Shown here: one piece after another, positions 30,568-39,312 of the stretch
Numbering within the stretch: the stretch's first letter is position 1
How the letters are laid out: every line of letters starts with the position of its first letter
Source of the DNA: Yamadazyma tenuis
Taxonomy: Eukaryota > Ascomycota > Pichiomycetes > Serinales > Debaryomycetaceae
Direction: 5' to 3'
Assembly: GCF_029203305.1 (NCBI RefSeq)
Contig: NC_089461.1
Coordinates: 62,001 to 126,000, forward strand
Length of the DNA stretch: 64,000 bases
Program-made: the position numbers and the translations under genes
Notes under the pieces: model-generated
Database searches by the model: none
Seen by the model: the letters and a program-made list of their open reading frames with translations, nothing else
What the model was told of the DNA's origin: nothing

Positions 30568-31172
30568 ACCGTGTTCTGCCATTTGTTTCAAGAAGAGATG
30601 TATATTTCTATGTATTTGTCATCTAATACGCACTGAAGTGAGAGGCAGGCAATGTTGGAAGTTGAATTTTTTTGCCTTTGTCCAAGAAACTGCTGGATGT
30701 GCGTGTAGGATTGTTACCGCTTATTGTAGATTTCTCGTGTGTTAGTAGCTGTGCTTCAATTGCGTTGATATTGCTTGACTTTGATGTCCTCATCAGCAGA
30801 ATCTCCTTGGATATTTTTAGGAGTTTACAGACATGAAACACTGACTCAAGTTATAAAGTCTGGATGGATTTAGATATACTAGGGTGCATTACGAGGGTGA
30901 GATAACCAACCAACCCAACATAGACATAAAAGTCACAGTTGTAATGATAGTCAGAGAAAGCTCTCTTAGGCCCACAAGAGAAAAACTAGTGGAAAACTTG
31001 ATTCAATTTAAGTTTTGTGTGGTAGCCAAGGCCAAGAATAGACCTTCCAAAAGCCAACTCCCAAACCTCCACCTTCACTAAAGTAGATCTAACGTTATAT
31101 AAATAGCCTTTGGGCGCGGACACGCCCCATAATTATCGCGGTTTTTGATGTGCCACTGATTTTCGCAGCTTT
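30568..31172. other. Intergenic before reductase gene
   Basis: 605 bp, no convincing gene. A TGACTCA (30842-30848) matches the Gcn4 consensus, and TATATAAA (31096-31103) is a TATA box for the next gene. Confidence 0.5.
31096..31103 (+). promoter_or_regulatory. TATA box of reductase gene
   Basis: TATATAAA, 70 bp before the start codon at 31173, matches the TATAWAWR consensus at a spacing typical of yeast. Confidence 0.55.
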
Positions 31173-32219
31173 ATGACAATGAGACCTAACGTTTTGGTTA
31201 TAGGACTAGGTGGTATCGGGACGGTTGCAGCCCTCTCAATGGAGCTCAACGATAAAGCTGACGTGTCAGTAATTGTGCGTAACCAAGATGAAGAATTCTT
31301 GCAAAAGGGGTTTTTGTTTGATTCGGTATCTTTTGGCAAAACTTCCTACAAGCCAAGGGTGGCATACAAGTGTGTCGATGAGGTTGGCGATGTGTTCTTC
31401 GACTACGTGGTGGTGTGCACGAAGAACTTACCAGACTCAAAGTTGCCGTGTGAACGCCTCATTGCTCCTGCTATCAAACCGGGTACTTGTATCGTATTAA
31501 TTCAGAACGGATTGGATATAGAAGTTCCAGTTCTCAACAAGTTTCCCAACAATTTGGTGATCAGTGGCATTTCGTTGACCGGGGCCTGGAGATACGGCAA
31601 TAACGTGAAACATATTGCGCCCGACGAGGTTCTGTTTGGGATATTCAAGGCCAATTCGATTCCTAGGCATGAAGCGCAGCCCATCTTTGATCGGTTCGTG
31701 GATGCTTACAAACGAGACGATGCCATAATCACCATCGACGACAATGTCGAGTTGCTGAGATGGTACAAATTGTGTTACAATGCCGTGTTCAATACGACAT
31801 GCACGGTGTTGAATGTGGATGTCACTAGGTGTCACATTGCCGTTGGCAATAATTCGATCTTCCGCAAACTCTGTTATGAAGTGGTTGATATTGCCAAGAG
31901 TGCTGGATACGTGCTTGAGCCGGAACGGGTCGAGTATATTCTTCACAAGAGTGACGGTAGGTTTTACCGACCATCGATGCAAATTGATAGAGATAAAAAC
32001 CAGTTGTTGGAGTTGGAGGTGATTATGGGAAACCCTCTTCGGATTGCTGAAAGAAATGGTATTTCTGCACCCAATTTGATGATGATCTATAATATGCTTA
32101 AGATAATCCAGTTTGACATTAGAGAGAAGCAGGGAGAGTTCAAAATCAATCCTGATGATTTTAGAGACGTGTCTGGAGAGGATGCTCCAAAGGTGTTCAA
32201 GCGGATTCACGGTAATTAA
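31173..32219 (+). CDS. Ketopantoate reductase family (PanE/ApbA) protein
   Basis: 348 aa. N-terminal Rossmann fold with GLGGIG (11-16) for NADPH, VCTKN (81-85) and the IQNG motif (110-113) typical of 2-dehydropantoate 2-reductases. A helical C-terminal domain has the catalytic-type lysine and asparagine in KLCYNAVFN (Lys199, Asn203). The family reduces ketopantoate to pantoate for coenzyme A, but fungi also carry several paralogues of unknown substrate, so the reaction is not certain. Two ATGs (31173, 31179) begin the frame, and the first is used here. A 237-codon antisense frame inside the gene is a shadow. Confidence 0.85.
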   Translation: MTMRPNVLVIGLGGIGTVAALSMELNDKADVSVIVRNQDEEFLQKGFLFDSVSFGKTSYKPRVAYKCVDEVGDVFFDYVVVCTKNLPDSKLPCERLIAPAIKPGTCIVLIQNGLDIEVPVLNKFPNNLVISGISLTGAWRYGNNVKHIAPDEVLFGIFKANSIPRHEAQPIFDRFVDAYKRDDAIITIDDNVELLRWYKLCYNAVFNTTCTVLNVDVTRCHIAVGNNSIFRKLCYEVVDIAKSAGYVLEPERVEYILHKSDGRFYRPSMQIDRDKNQLLELEVIMGNPLRIAERNGISAPNLMMIYNMLKIIQFDIREKQGEFKINPDDFRDVSGEDAPKVFKRIHGN

Positions 32220-32448
32220 AGGTAGTCTTAGATAAAGAATTGACCGGAGGAACCCATAGACACATTATAGAATAATAGATACCAGGTGGTTGACACGATT
32301 TTTCAGATCATATATAATGAAATATATATTATACTTGCCAGAGGTTAAGCCGATTACTAAGATTCTCAGTATATTTCAGCACCTCAAACTACCGCACCCA
32401 AAGCCTTTTGCAAATAATTTTCTTTATTACTCACATTACTCAGACAAT

Positions 32449-32775
32449 ATGGAACATCCAGCATATTCATTAGCAGGCTTATGTGCCATTGGAGGCTTTA
32501 TGGGATATTCCAGAAAGGGATCGGTTCCCTCGTTGGTGGCAGGTACTGCCTTCACCATCTTATACGGGACTGCTGGGTACCTCTTGAAGCAGAATGCCGA
32601 TTGGGGATTGGAAATCGCCTTAGGATCCAGTTCCGTCTTATTATTGGCTGGGATTAGCAGGTCTATTAGCTCGGGGTTCAAGAAGCCTGTGCCATTGTTG
32701 TTGTTGGGATTGGGAGCTTTATCCTCTGCCTATTACTTAAAGAAGTATGATCAGTTCTATCCTTTGTTTCTGTAA
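32449..32775 (+). CDS. TMH11: TMEM14-family membrane protein
   Basis: 108 aa from ATG 32449. MEHPAYSLAGLCAIGGFMGY and YSRKGSVPSLVAG match the start of TMEM14 proteins, with four short hydrophobic segments covering nearly the whole length. Yeast Tmh11 is mitochondrial, and the animal relative TMEM14C works in haem precursor transport. The frame is open upstream to an ATG at 32317. An extra 44 residues could act as a presequence but look like untranslated AT-rich leader, so the family-consistent start is chosen. Confidence 0.85.
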   Translation: MEHPAYSLAGLCAIGGFMGYSRKGSVPSLVAGTAFTILYGTAGYLLKQNADWGLEIALGSSSVLLLAGISRSISSGFKKPVPLLLLGLGALSSAYYLKKYDQFYPLFL

Positions 32776-33110
32776 AAACATAAATATATGTCCATTTTTT
32801 TAGGTGTAGTAGAGACGAATTGTCAATTGAGCAGCAGGGGTAAGCTGTAAGCTACAGAGATTCTAAAAGCACTTTACTGTTCAGTTAGACATTGCGGCAG
32901 TTAATTGTTTGTGCGGCCGACCCGAACGGCCGAGTTCGCGGTGACAATCGTACGTTTTTTCTGCGGACATTTACCCCATCTCCGCTCTATTCATTCTTTG
33001 CGCTACAAGCTTTTCACTCATATAATGCTTTCATTCAAATATATAATATACAATCATTCCGTATCCGTAACCAGTCCCAAGTCCATGTATGCAGTGTTAT
33101 AGCTATGTGC
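32776..33110. other. Intergenic after TMH11
   Basis: 335 bp. A GC-rich patch, GGCCGACCCGAACGGCCGAG, lies near 32915-32934. Short plus-strand frames here have no protein-like features. Nothing else seen. Confidence 0.5.
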
Positions 33111-33293
33111 TTAGTTCAAATCCACAATAGGGACAGAAACATGCTCTGTTTCCTCAGTTTCTTCTGGTACTGGTGCTAACAATGGGGATGTGGTAGGTGA
33201 TACATTAGGAATCACAAAAGGTTCGCTTACTTCAGAACCTAATGGTAAAAAGAAGTCGGGCATAGTCTGGAAGGTTTTTTTAAAGTCTGACAT
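33111..33293 (-). CDS. Possible 60-aa protein
   Basis: Not recognised. It starts with ATG and has a well-formed sequence: MSDFKKTFQTMPDFFLPLG, then a Pro/Ser/Val-rich acidic end (PEETEETEHVSVPIVDLN). No signal peptide or membrane segment. Its upstream region holds the foldback repeat. It may be a genuine short gene or chance; conservation in related yeasts would decide. Confidence 0.35.
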   Translation of the reverse strand: MSDFKKTFQTMPDFFLPLGSEVSEPFVIPNVSPTTSPLLAPVPEETEETEHVSVPIVDLN

Positions 33294-33920
33294 TGTTGTA
33301 AAGGAATAAATAATTGATGAAAAAACTGGGGCATTAGGGGTTTTTATATGTCAAGGGCCATCGGATCACTAGGAACTAATTGTCCGAATATACAGTTCAC
33401 ACCAAATGTCGCTCACCTCTACTATATGAATGTCGCAAACTCACAACCCAAAATTTGCCTGAGGTACGTACAAATTCGCTATCAGGAAAGATAAAGGTGC
33501 CTCTTTAAATTTTGACAATTCGTAGACAAATTTTGTAAAAGTCACACTATAAACACAGATGTAAAGGTTGTATTTCTCTCGCCAAATTTCTTGAATTCAT
33601 ATCATTTTCGCGAATATGGGTTGTGGGTTTGCGACATCCAGGTAGTAGAGGTGAGGATTACATTTGGTGGTTAACTGCTCTTAGATATGGGGTAACTCCG
33701 AAGTTCCGCACGCATGACTGATAATCTGACTCAGCTGGGCGGTGGCTCGGGCCGAGAGGGGGCAAATGATGGCGCGAGGGCGCGCACGCCTCGCACTGGA
33801 CTTCAAATGCCGGCCTGGCCGAAAGGATCACCACCCGGCCTGGTGCTCGGCAAAAAGGAATAAATGCTTTTAAACAGTAATTTCTTAACCTATGTAATAT
33901 ACTTTTTTTGATCTTGGAAC
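33294..33920. other. Intergenic with foldback and GC-rich block
   Basis: 627 bp between the possible 60-aa gene and SEC21. It contains the inverted repeat listed next and, at about 33735-33855, a GC-rich block with several GGCC/CCGG-centred motifs and one TGACTCA (33727-33733). No gene seen. Confidence 0.6.
33399..33669. repeat. Foldback: ~50-bp imperfect inverted repeat
   Basis: Left arm 33399-33449 and right arm 33617-33669 are inverted copies, about 85% identical. Shared blocks include CACCAAATGT, CTCACCTCTACTA, ATGTCGCAAAC and CACAACCC. The arms are separated by about 167 bp of AT-rich DNA, and there is a 2-nt indel near the outer end. The size suits a small foldback element or MITE, or paired regulator sites. 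No target-site duplication was identified. Confidence 0.85.
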
Positions 33921-36728
33921 TCAAACACCAACCCCGTCAACAATGGTATTGGAAAAGTGTTCGGTTTCGGTTTTGACTTGTAATTTAGCCACCAATTTCC
34001 CACCAGTCAAGGCCAATCTGACCAAAATCCCAACTTTTCCTCCCCAAACGTCTCTACCAAATAATTTCAAAATGTGGGAGTTGGAATCGCTGGGAACGTA
34101 ATCGGTACCATCCAAAGGCAACATGTTCAAGTCGTCCTTCAACTTGGTAATGGCATTTTCCAAGGTCTTGATACCTTTCAAGTGAACCACCGTAGAGTCC
34201 TCAAGTGGCAACTGATCAAATACCGAATCAAAATTGGAGTTGTAGAGAGGTTGGATGAAATCTCCAGGTAAGATCTCTAAGTCTCCGATCTGATACTCGT
34301 CAGTCCAACCTTCATCACTTTCGTCGATGTTTCCTTCGTCGTCAATGATTTCTCTATTTGTGTAGCTTAACGTGTTACCAAACACTGACACCAACTCATC
34401 TTCTGCTAAAGAAGGACTTGTGAAGCTTACATATATGGTACCAGTTTCGTTTGGTCTCAATTCATCCACCGATAAAATGAATTCTTCAACGTATGCTGGG
34501 TTATCAGATTGGGCTATCACAGACACATCCTGAGCAATTAAATGGTTGACTGTGTTGGTGATGTTGTATTGTAAAACCACCTTACTGGTTTCAAGGAAGA
34601 AATGTTTATGGCACGTAACGACAAATTCGTTCTCCTTCTCCGTTAAGTAAATTGGCTGGATTGACGATTTGGTCAACTTACCATAGTCCTTAAATTCAGC
34701 TACTTGACTTATCTCTTGTTCGAATTCTTGTTGCTTCAACAAATCGTTGGACTGATCGGCGTTCAGGTCATCCTTAGCACCTTCTGTAGAAGTTGGTTCA
34801 ACTTCCATCTCATCGTTCTTGTCTAATCTGTTCAACTTGTTTTCGTATTCCAAAGAGGTCAACTCTTCATTAGAAATGGCAGGAATTTCATTGATATCAA
34901 ACTGGTCGGCAAAGTTCGACTCATTGTTCAAGTAGTGGATCAATTTATTTTCCAAAACCGCCAAGTCGTACTTGGATTCATTAACAATCAAGTTCTTTTC
35001 ATTGTTGGCAATGAACTTCAAGGACAAAGCGGCTCTATCTCTTACTTCATCGTCAACATCGTTCAAACATCTGCTTAACAAGATTTGAATGTTCTGACTG
35101 ACTTTTCCACCACAGATAACAGCAAATTTGGACAAGGCAATCACAGCAGATGATCTGATGATGGAGTTGTCTAACACCAATCTGTTGTAGATGTGTCTGA
35201 TGTAATAAGAGGGGTTAGAAGCGTTAGGACCTTCATCTCCTAACAAGTGCAATATGCGAACAGACAATTCGGTGTATTCACAGTCTTCGATAAATTCACA
35301 TAAACTCATTAATATGGCTTGCTTACCATCCTTATCTTTTAAGAATTTGATCAAGTCAAACAAGGTATCCACAATTGAAGATTTTAATTCCAACGATCCT
35401 TCGTCCTTTAACAAATCAGTCAAGAATGATACCAATTTTTTGTGCTTAGACTGGAATTTGAGAGCCAAGTTTTCGATGGCTTCAATAATGACAATCTTAA
35501 AGTCTTCAGTGATGTCATCCATCAAGGAAGTCATCTTATTAATTAATCTGTCAACACTTTCACTTCCAACCTCGACAGTACTATCGGACTCAACAGTACC
35601 AGCACCAATGGTTCTTAACAAAGTGGTGATAGCCAAAGTCGAAATGGATCTGTTGGAATCGTTGATCAAGTTCTCTAACTCCTGGTTGACAGTAATGATT
35701 TCTTTTGGATGCTTAACGGAGATCTTGTTGATTAATCTAATAGCAGCAAATCTGGTGGCAGTTCTTGGTACCGACAATAACTTCTGTAAAGTGTTAACCA
35801 CGTTGGCAAAGTCTGCTTTGCTAATTAAATGCTGCAAACTGATGATAGTCTTACATGCTTCTAATTCGACAGAATCGGATTTATGTTTGAGAAAGTTGAT
35901 CAAAATTGGTAATAAATGTTGGATCAACGAATCGTCATCCAACAAGACTTTATTGATGAATCTGATCAACTGAATCACTGCCAATGAATTTCTCAACGAA
36001 GATCCGTCGCTCAAAGAGGTGATCAACTTCATCAAAGACATTTTATCGTGGTTTCTCAACTCGTACAACAAACTCAAAGCATGGTATTGGTACATGTAAG
36101 AAGTAGTTGGCAAACTGGTGGTGGCACCTCCATAGTATTCATGTAATTGGAATTGGTCAGGAGGAAACTGCTTGAATGATTGGATGGTTTCCAAAGTCTC
36201 GTTGTTGAATCTTTTCACCACATCTTTAGCAATGGGCAATAGGTTGTAAGAAGAAGTCAACGCAGCTGAAGAAACAATGGGATTCTTATCGACAATGGCG
36301 TTCTTGAACAATCTTTCACTTGCAGAGACAGTGGTTGGGTCCAAAACTTTGGATAAAGTTCTGATGGCGTTGGGCTTGTAAATCAAATCACCACTTTGGA
36401 TATCCTTCATGATGGACGAAGTAACCATCAAAATATCTTGGGAAGTGGAAGATAATTCTTTGATGGCCAAGTACACCAATTGTCTCAAGGACGCATCCTT
36501 GTGCTGGAACAACTTGGAGATGGAGAAGAACAAGGTGGTTGATTCTTGGGATGGGAATACCTCACCAGTATAGATTAATCTCAATAACCGGGCCAACAAT
36601 TGTCTGCACTTTCTGGCGTTTACCGGTGTCGCATTGAACTGCTGCAAACATTCCTGGAATATGGCCATCTTATCAGCAGCACCCGCATGGGAGTACGGAT
36701 CACCTTTCTTATATGATGAAGTTGACAT
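33921..36728 (-). CDS. SEC21: COPI coat subunit gamma
   Basis: 935 aa from ATG 36728 (MSTSSYKKGDPYSHAG). N-terminal adaptin-type HEAT solenoid (to about 560), an acidic linker (about 610-690) and a C-terminal gamma-COP appendage domain (about 700-935). Sec21 is part of the F-subcomplex of coatomer, which coats Golgi-to-ER vesicles and binds Arf1 and cargo. Length equals S. cerevisiae Sec21. The frame stays open 31 codons upstream, but those residues do not fit the family. Divergent from RTC6 with 137 bp between starts. A 239-codon antisense frame is a shadow. Confidence 0.95.
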   Translation of the reverse strand: MSTSSYKKGDPYSHAGAADKMAIFQECLQQFNATPVNARKCRQLLARLLRLIYTGEVFPSQESTTLFFSISKLFQHKDASLRQLVYLAIKELSSTSQDILMVTSSIMKDIQSGDLIYKPNAIRTLSKVLDPTTVSASERLFKNAIVDKNPIVSSAALTSSYNLLPIAKDVVKRFNNETLETIQSFKQFPPDQFQLHEYYGGATTSLPTTSYMYQYHALSLLYELRNHDKMSLMKLITSLSDGSSLRNSLAVIQLIRFINKVLLDDDSLIQHLLPILINFLKHKSDSVELEACKTIISLQHLISKADFANVVNTLQKLLSVPRTATRFAAIRLINKISVKHPKEIITVNQELENLINDSNRSISTLAITTLLRTIGAGTVESDSTVEVGSESVDRLINKMTSLMDDITEDFKIVIIEAIENLALKFQSKHKKLVSFLTDLLKDEGSLELKSSIVDTLFDLIKFLKDKDGKQAILMSLCEFIEDCEYTELSVRILHLLGDEGPNASNPSYYIRHIYNRLVLDNSIIRSSAVIALSKFAVICGGKVSQNIQILLSRCLNDVDDEVRDRAALSLKFIANNEKNLIVNESKYDLAVLENKLIHYLNNESNFADQFDINEIPAISNEELTSLEYENKLNRLDKNDEMEVEPTSTEGAKDDLNADQSNDLLKQQEFEQEISQVAEFKDYGKLTKSSIQPIYLTEKENEFVVTCHKHFFLETSKVVLQYNITNTVNHLIAQDVSVIAQSDNPAYVEEFILSVDELRPNETGTIYVSFTSPSLAEDELVSVFGNTLSYTNREIIDDEGNIDESDEGWTDEYQIGDLEILPGDFIQPLYNSNFDSVFDQLPLEDSTVVHLKGIKTLENAITKLKDDLNMLPLDGTDYVPSDSNSHILKLFGRDVWGGKVGILVRLALTGGKLVAKLQVKTETEHFSNTIVDGVGV

Positions 36729-36865
36729 GATGGTTGTTGTTTTTGAAACTTTTCTCCTTTTGACGTGTTTGATTTCGTTGAAAAAAGTGCGCCGGTGGAT
36801 ACACGCATGCAACACCTTCATAGGTTTTCGCGAACAAAATTTTCAGAGGTGCTAAGCTTGCAGTA

Positions 36866-37144
36866 ATGTTCAGAGTGAATTCATTAGTAAAGAGCTTGGT
36901 GGTATCTCTGAGGGCCACGAGCATACGGTCAAATTTATTATTCACAGGATTCAGGTCTTCCATCCCCGTTTCTACGTCGGTTTTCAGTACCCCCAGTGTG
37001 TTTGGATCTTTGAATCCGATCAGAACCTTTAAGGTTAGAACCTCAGTGAAAAAGTTCTGTAAGGACTGTTATATGGTGAGAAGGAAGGGAAGAGTGTACG
37101 TGTATTGCAAAAGTAATGGAAAACATAAACAGAGACAGGGATAA
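36866..37144 (+). CDS. RTC6: Mitochondrial ribosomal protein bL36m
   Basis: 92 aa. An N-terminal mitochondrial presequence of about 50 residues, rich in Ser, Arg and Leu with no acidic residues, precedes a bL36 domain. That domain reads [19 protein letters not shown] and ends [13 protein letters not shown], with zinc-type Cys in C-x2-C and a later Cys/His. Large-subunit mitoribosome component; the S. cerevisiae orthologue is Rtc6 (93 aa). Convergent with TCO89, stop codons about 70 bp apart. Confidence 0.93.
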   Translation: MFRVNSLVKSLVVSLRATSIRSNLLFTGFRSSIPVSTSVFSTPSVFGSLNPIRTFKVRTSVKKFCKDCYMVRRKGRVYVYCKSNGKHKQRQG

Positions 37145-37214
37145 TCTATGTTTGAATATTTATATTGCAGTTTGTAAATAGTATGTAACGATGAGAATGC
37201 AAATAGAACTTTCA

Positions 37215-39230
37215 TTAATGAGATACTCCATTAGAAGCATGTTGTTTGTGGGGCTGTGACAGAGCCGCCTGAGCCTGTGCTGCTAACTTGACGGCACGAG
37301 TAGTGGGAGTTTGCAGGTTGCGGAAGTTCATATATTGGTTACGGGAAGGAATCCTTTGCATTTGAGGTTTTTGCATTTGTTTCGGAGACCGGGAATATGG
37401 GAGTTGCTGTTGTTGAGGTTTAATGGATGATGTCAGGAGAAGAGCTTCTTGCCAAATCTTGTTCAAAGTGCCATTGACCTCTTTTTCCTTTTCTTGATAA
37501 TGAGGTGCAAACTCCTGGAATGTGTTCCCATTTTTGTTCAAGCCGGGCGGAGACTCTTTGCTCTTTTCGATACGAATGGTATTATTCTTGACTCGATTGA
37601 GGCTTTCTCCAACCGGATTCAAGTATCTTCTGACATTCAAATACTCTCGGTTCAATCTCTCAAACTCGACTCTAGACTGAATGGGATTCTGCTGTCCGTT
37701 CTGGTACATTGAAAACAACCCATTGATGTTTGTTGTTGAGACAGAATTTTCTTTCAGACCAATCCCGGGTGTATGTGGAGCTTCATTGAAACCAGGAGTC
37801 AAAGGGATTCCTGGTGTGGCTACCGGGGTGGTCATCAGGTTCAAATTAGCACTACTCTGGTAATTATGACTGAACATGAGGTTATTTAATGATAAGCTTG
37901 ATAAGTTTGCAAGCTGATTGCTGTCCAAACTGACATCCATGAGTGAATTTTCTCTCTGCAACCACAATCTTTGTTGAGTTCTATTATCGTTTGAGTCATT
38001 AAGACCCAGCTTAGTCGATAAAAAGTTGGAGAAGTTGTTTGCTCCATTCAAGTCCATCTGTTGAGCTCCTGATGTCAACTTGTTTGCATCTTGAGGGTTT
38101 TGGGGTTGTTTGTTTTGCTGTTGTTGCAGTAACTGCTTTCTAGTGTTCACGTACTGACTGTTAGTCCTCTGTAGATTATTGAAAATAGTTTGGTTGGGTT
38201 GGTACGAGTTCTCTTTGATAACGTTCTTGCTAACGGTGACAGGCTCGGCAACTGTTTGATTCAAGTCGATGGGATGAGCCTTAAACGAAAGAGAACCGGA
38301 ATCATTACTGGATTCCGGCAACGACTCGTAATGCTGGCCCAATCCACCTGTTGGATCAATTTTTCTCACCAATCCTGTGGACTGTGACAAGAATAGAGAA
38401 CCTCCGTACAAATTACTTGAAGGTGTCATATGGTCCAATTGAGGATCGGTATCGACCTCTGACTGGTTTGTAGGAGAACGTAATGGTATGCTTTGAAGGG
38501 GTTGGGGCTCGACTTCGGGGTCTTCGGCAGACTGGCGGGTGGTGATAATATCAGCAGATTCTACTGTCAGTTTTGGTACTATAGGCTCGGGGGTATCATC
38601 TTTAGACTGTGATATCGTATTTTCCACAAATTGGGGTTGGTCAAGCGCCTGAAGAAACACCTGTTGGAGAGGAAGAGCTTGAAACGACTCTTGGGTGGAG
38701 TTATCCACCATATTGGTGGTAGTTTGTTTGTTTGTTTCGTAAGGGACGTGTTCTTCTGGGTAGTTTTTATCATTATCGTTTTCATCATTTTCATCGCCTG
38801 AATTGTCCAAGTCTTCGTAGTCTTCATTGTCATCATTCAACCTCAATATGGCCTTGCCCTGTCGGGCACTTAACTTCAATCCTCCGGTGTGCTGAAGCAT
38901 TCCAAAGTTCTTTAAGGAAGCGTTGGATTTACTGGACTTCAACGACTGGTTGGACAAGGTTTTGGTGAGGGGCTGGAGATTTGTGAGCTTTGTGAAGGAA
39001 CGGTTGTTACGTTTGACACGGATGACGCCGTCGGTCGATTTAGACCGATTCAAACTGGGTCTAGCAAGTGCATTGATTTTATTGTAGGAAGCGGTCCGCG
39101 AGTGTTTGGGCTTGCCGGACTTTTTAGGTCGATTGTCGAAGTCTGTTTGACCTGTCATATCGGATACCAAAGGCTGGACCACATCTCCGGGCCCCGTGCT
39201 ATCACTGACGGGTTCTTCTATTGGAGCCAT
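37215..39230 (-). CDS. TCO89: TORC1 subunit Tco89
   Basis: 671 aa, low-complexity and Ser/Asn/Gln-rich, but with conserved islands of Tco89. Basic Ser-rich N-terminal motifs (RSKSTDGVIRVKR) come first. RTQQRLWLQRENSLMDVS follows at about 413-430, EFERLNREYLNVRRYLNP at about 523-541, and TPTTRAV near the C terminus. Tco89 is a fungal TORC1 subunit at the vacuole that contributes to cell-wall and stress responses. It diverges fast, so these islands are the main evidence. Lies 82 bp downstream of the PAN2 stop on the same strand. Confidence 0.85.
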   Translation of the reverse strand: MAPIEEPVSDSTGPGDVVQPLVSDMTGQTDFDNRPKKSGKPKHSRTASYNKINALARPSLNRSKSTDGVIRVKRNNRSFTKLTNLQPLTKTLSNQSLKSSKSNASLKNFGMLQHTGGLKLSARQGKAILRLNDDNEDYEDLDNSGDENDENDNDKNYPEEHVPYETNKQTTTNMVDNSTQESFQALPLQQVFLQALDQPQFVENTISQSKDDTPEPIVPKLTVESADIITTRQSAEDPEVEPQPLQSIPLRSPTNQSEVDTDPQLDHMTPSSNLYGGSLFLSQSTGLVRKIDPTGGLGQHYESLPESSNDSGSLSFKAHPIDLNQTVAEPVTVSKNVIKENSYQPNQTIFNNLQRTNSQYVNTRKQLLQQQQNKQPQNPQDANKLTSGAQQMDLNGANNFSNFLSTKLGLNDSNDNRTQQRLWLQRENSLMDVSLDSNQLANLSSLSLNNLMFSHNYQSSANLNLMTTPVATPGIPLTPGFNEAPHTPGIGLKENSVSTTNINGLFSMYQNGQQNPIQSRVEFERLNREYLNVRRYLNPVGESLNRVKNNTIRIEKSKESPPGLNKNGNTFQEFAPHYQEKEKEVNGTLNKIWQEALLLTSSIKPQQQQLPYSRSPKQMQKPQMQRIPSRNQYMNFRNLQTPTTRAVKLAAQAQAALSQPHKQHASNGVSH

Positions 39231-39312
39231 AACACAAATGACTTTTCAGATTTGAATTTCTGGAGTAGTGCGCATCTTTCAAAGTCTACGAGATACACAA
39301 GTATATGTGGGA

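Noticed and set aside
31497..32210. 237-codon antisense frame inside the ketopantoate-reductase-like gene
   Set aside because: Fully inside a gene with clear Rossmann and catalytic motifs; the antisense product has no recognisable features.
35254..35973. 239-codon plus-strand frame inside SEC21
   Set aside because: Antisense shadow of a well-conserved HEAT-repeat region.
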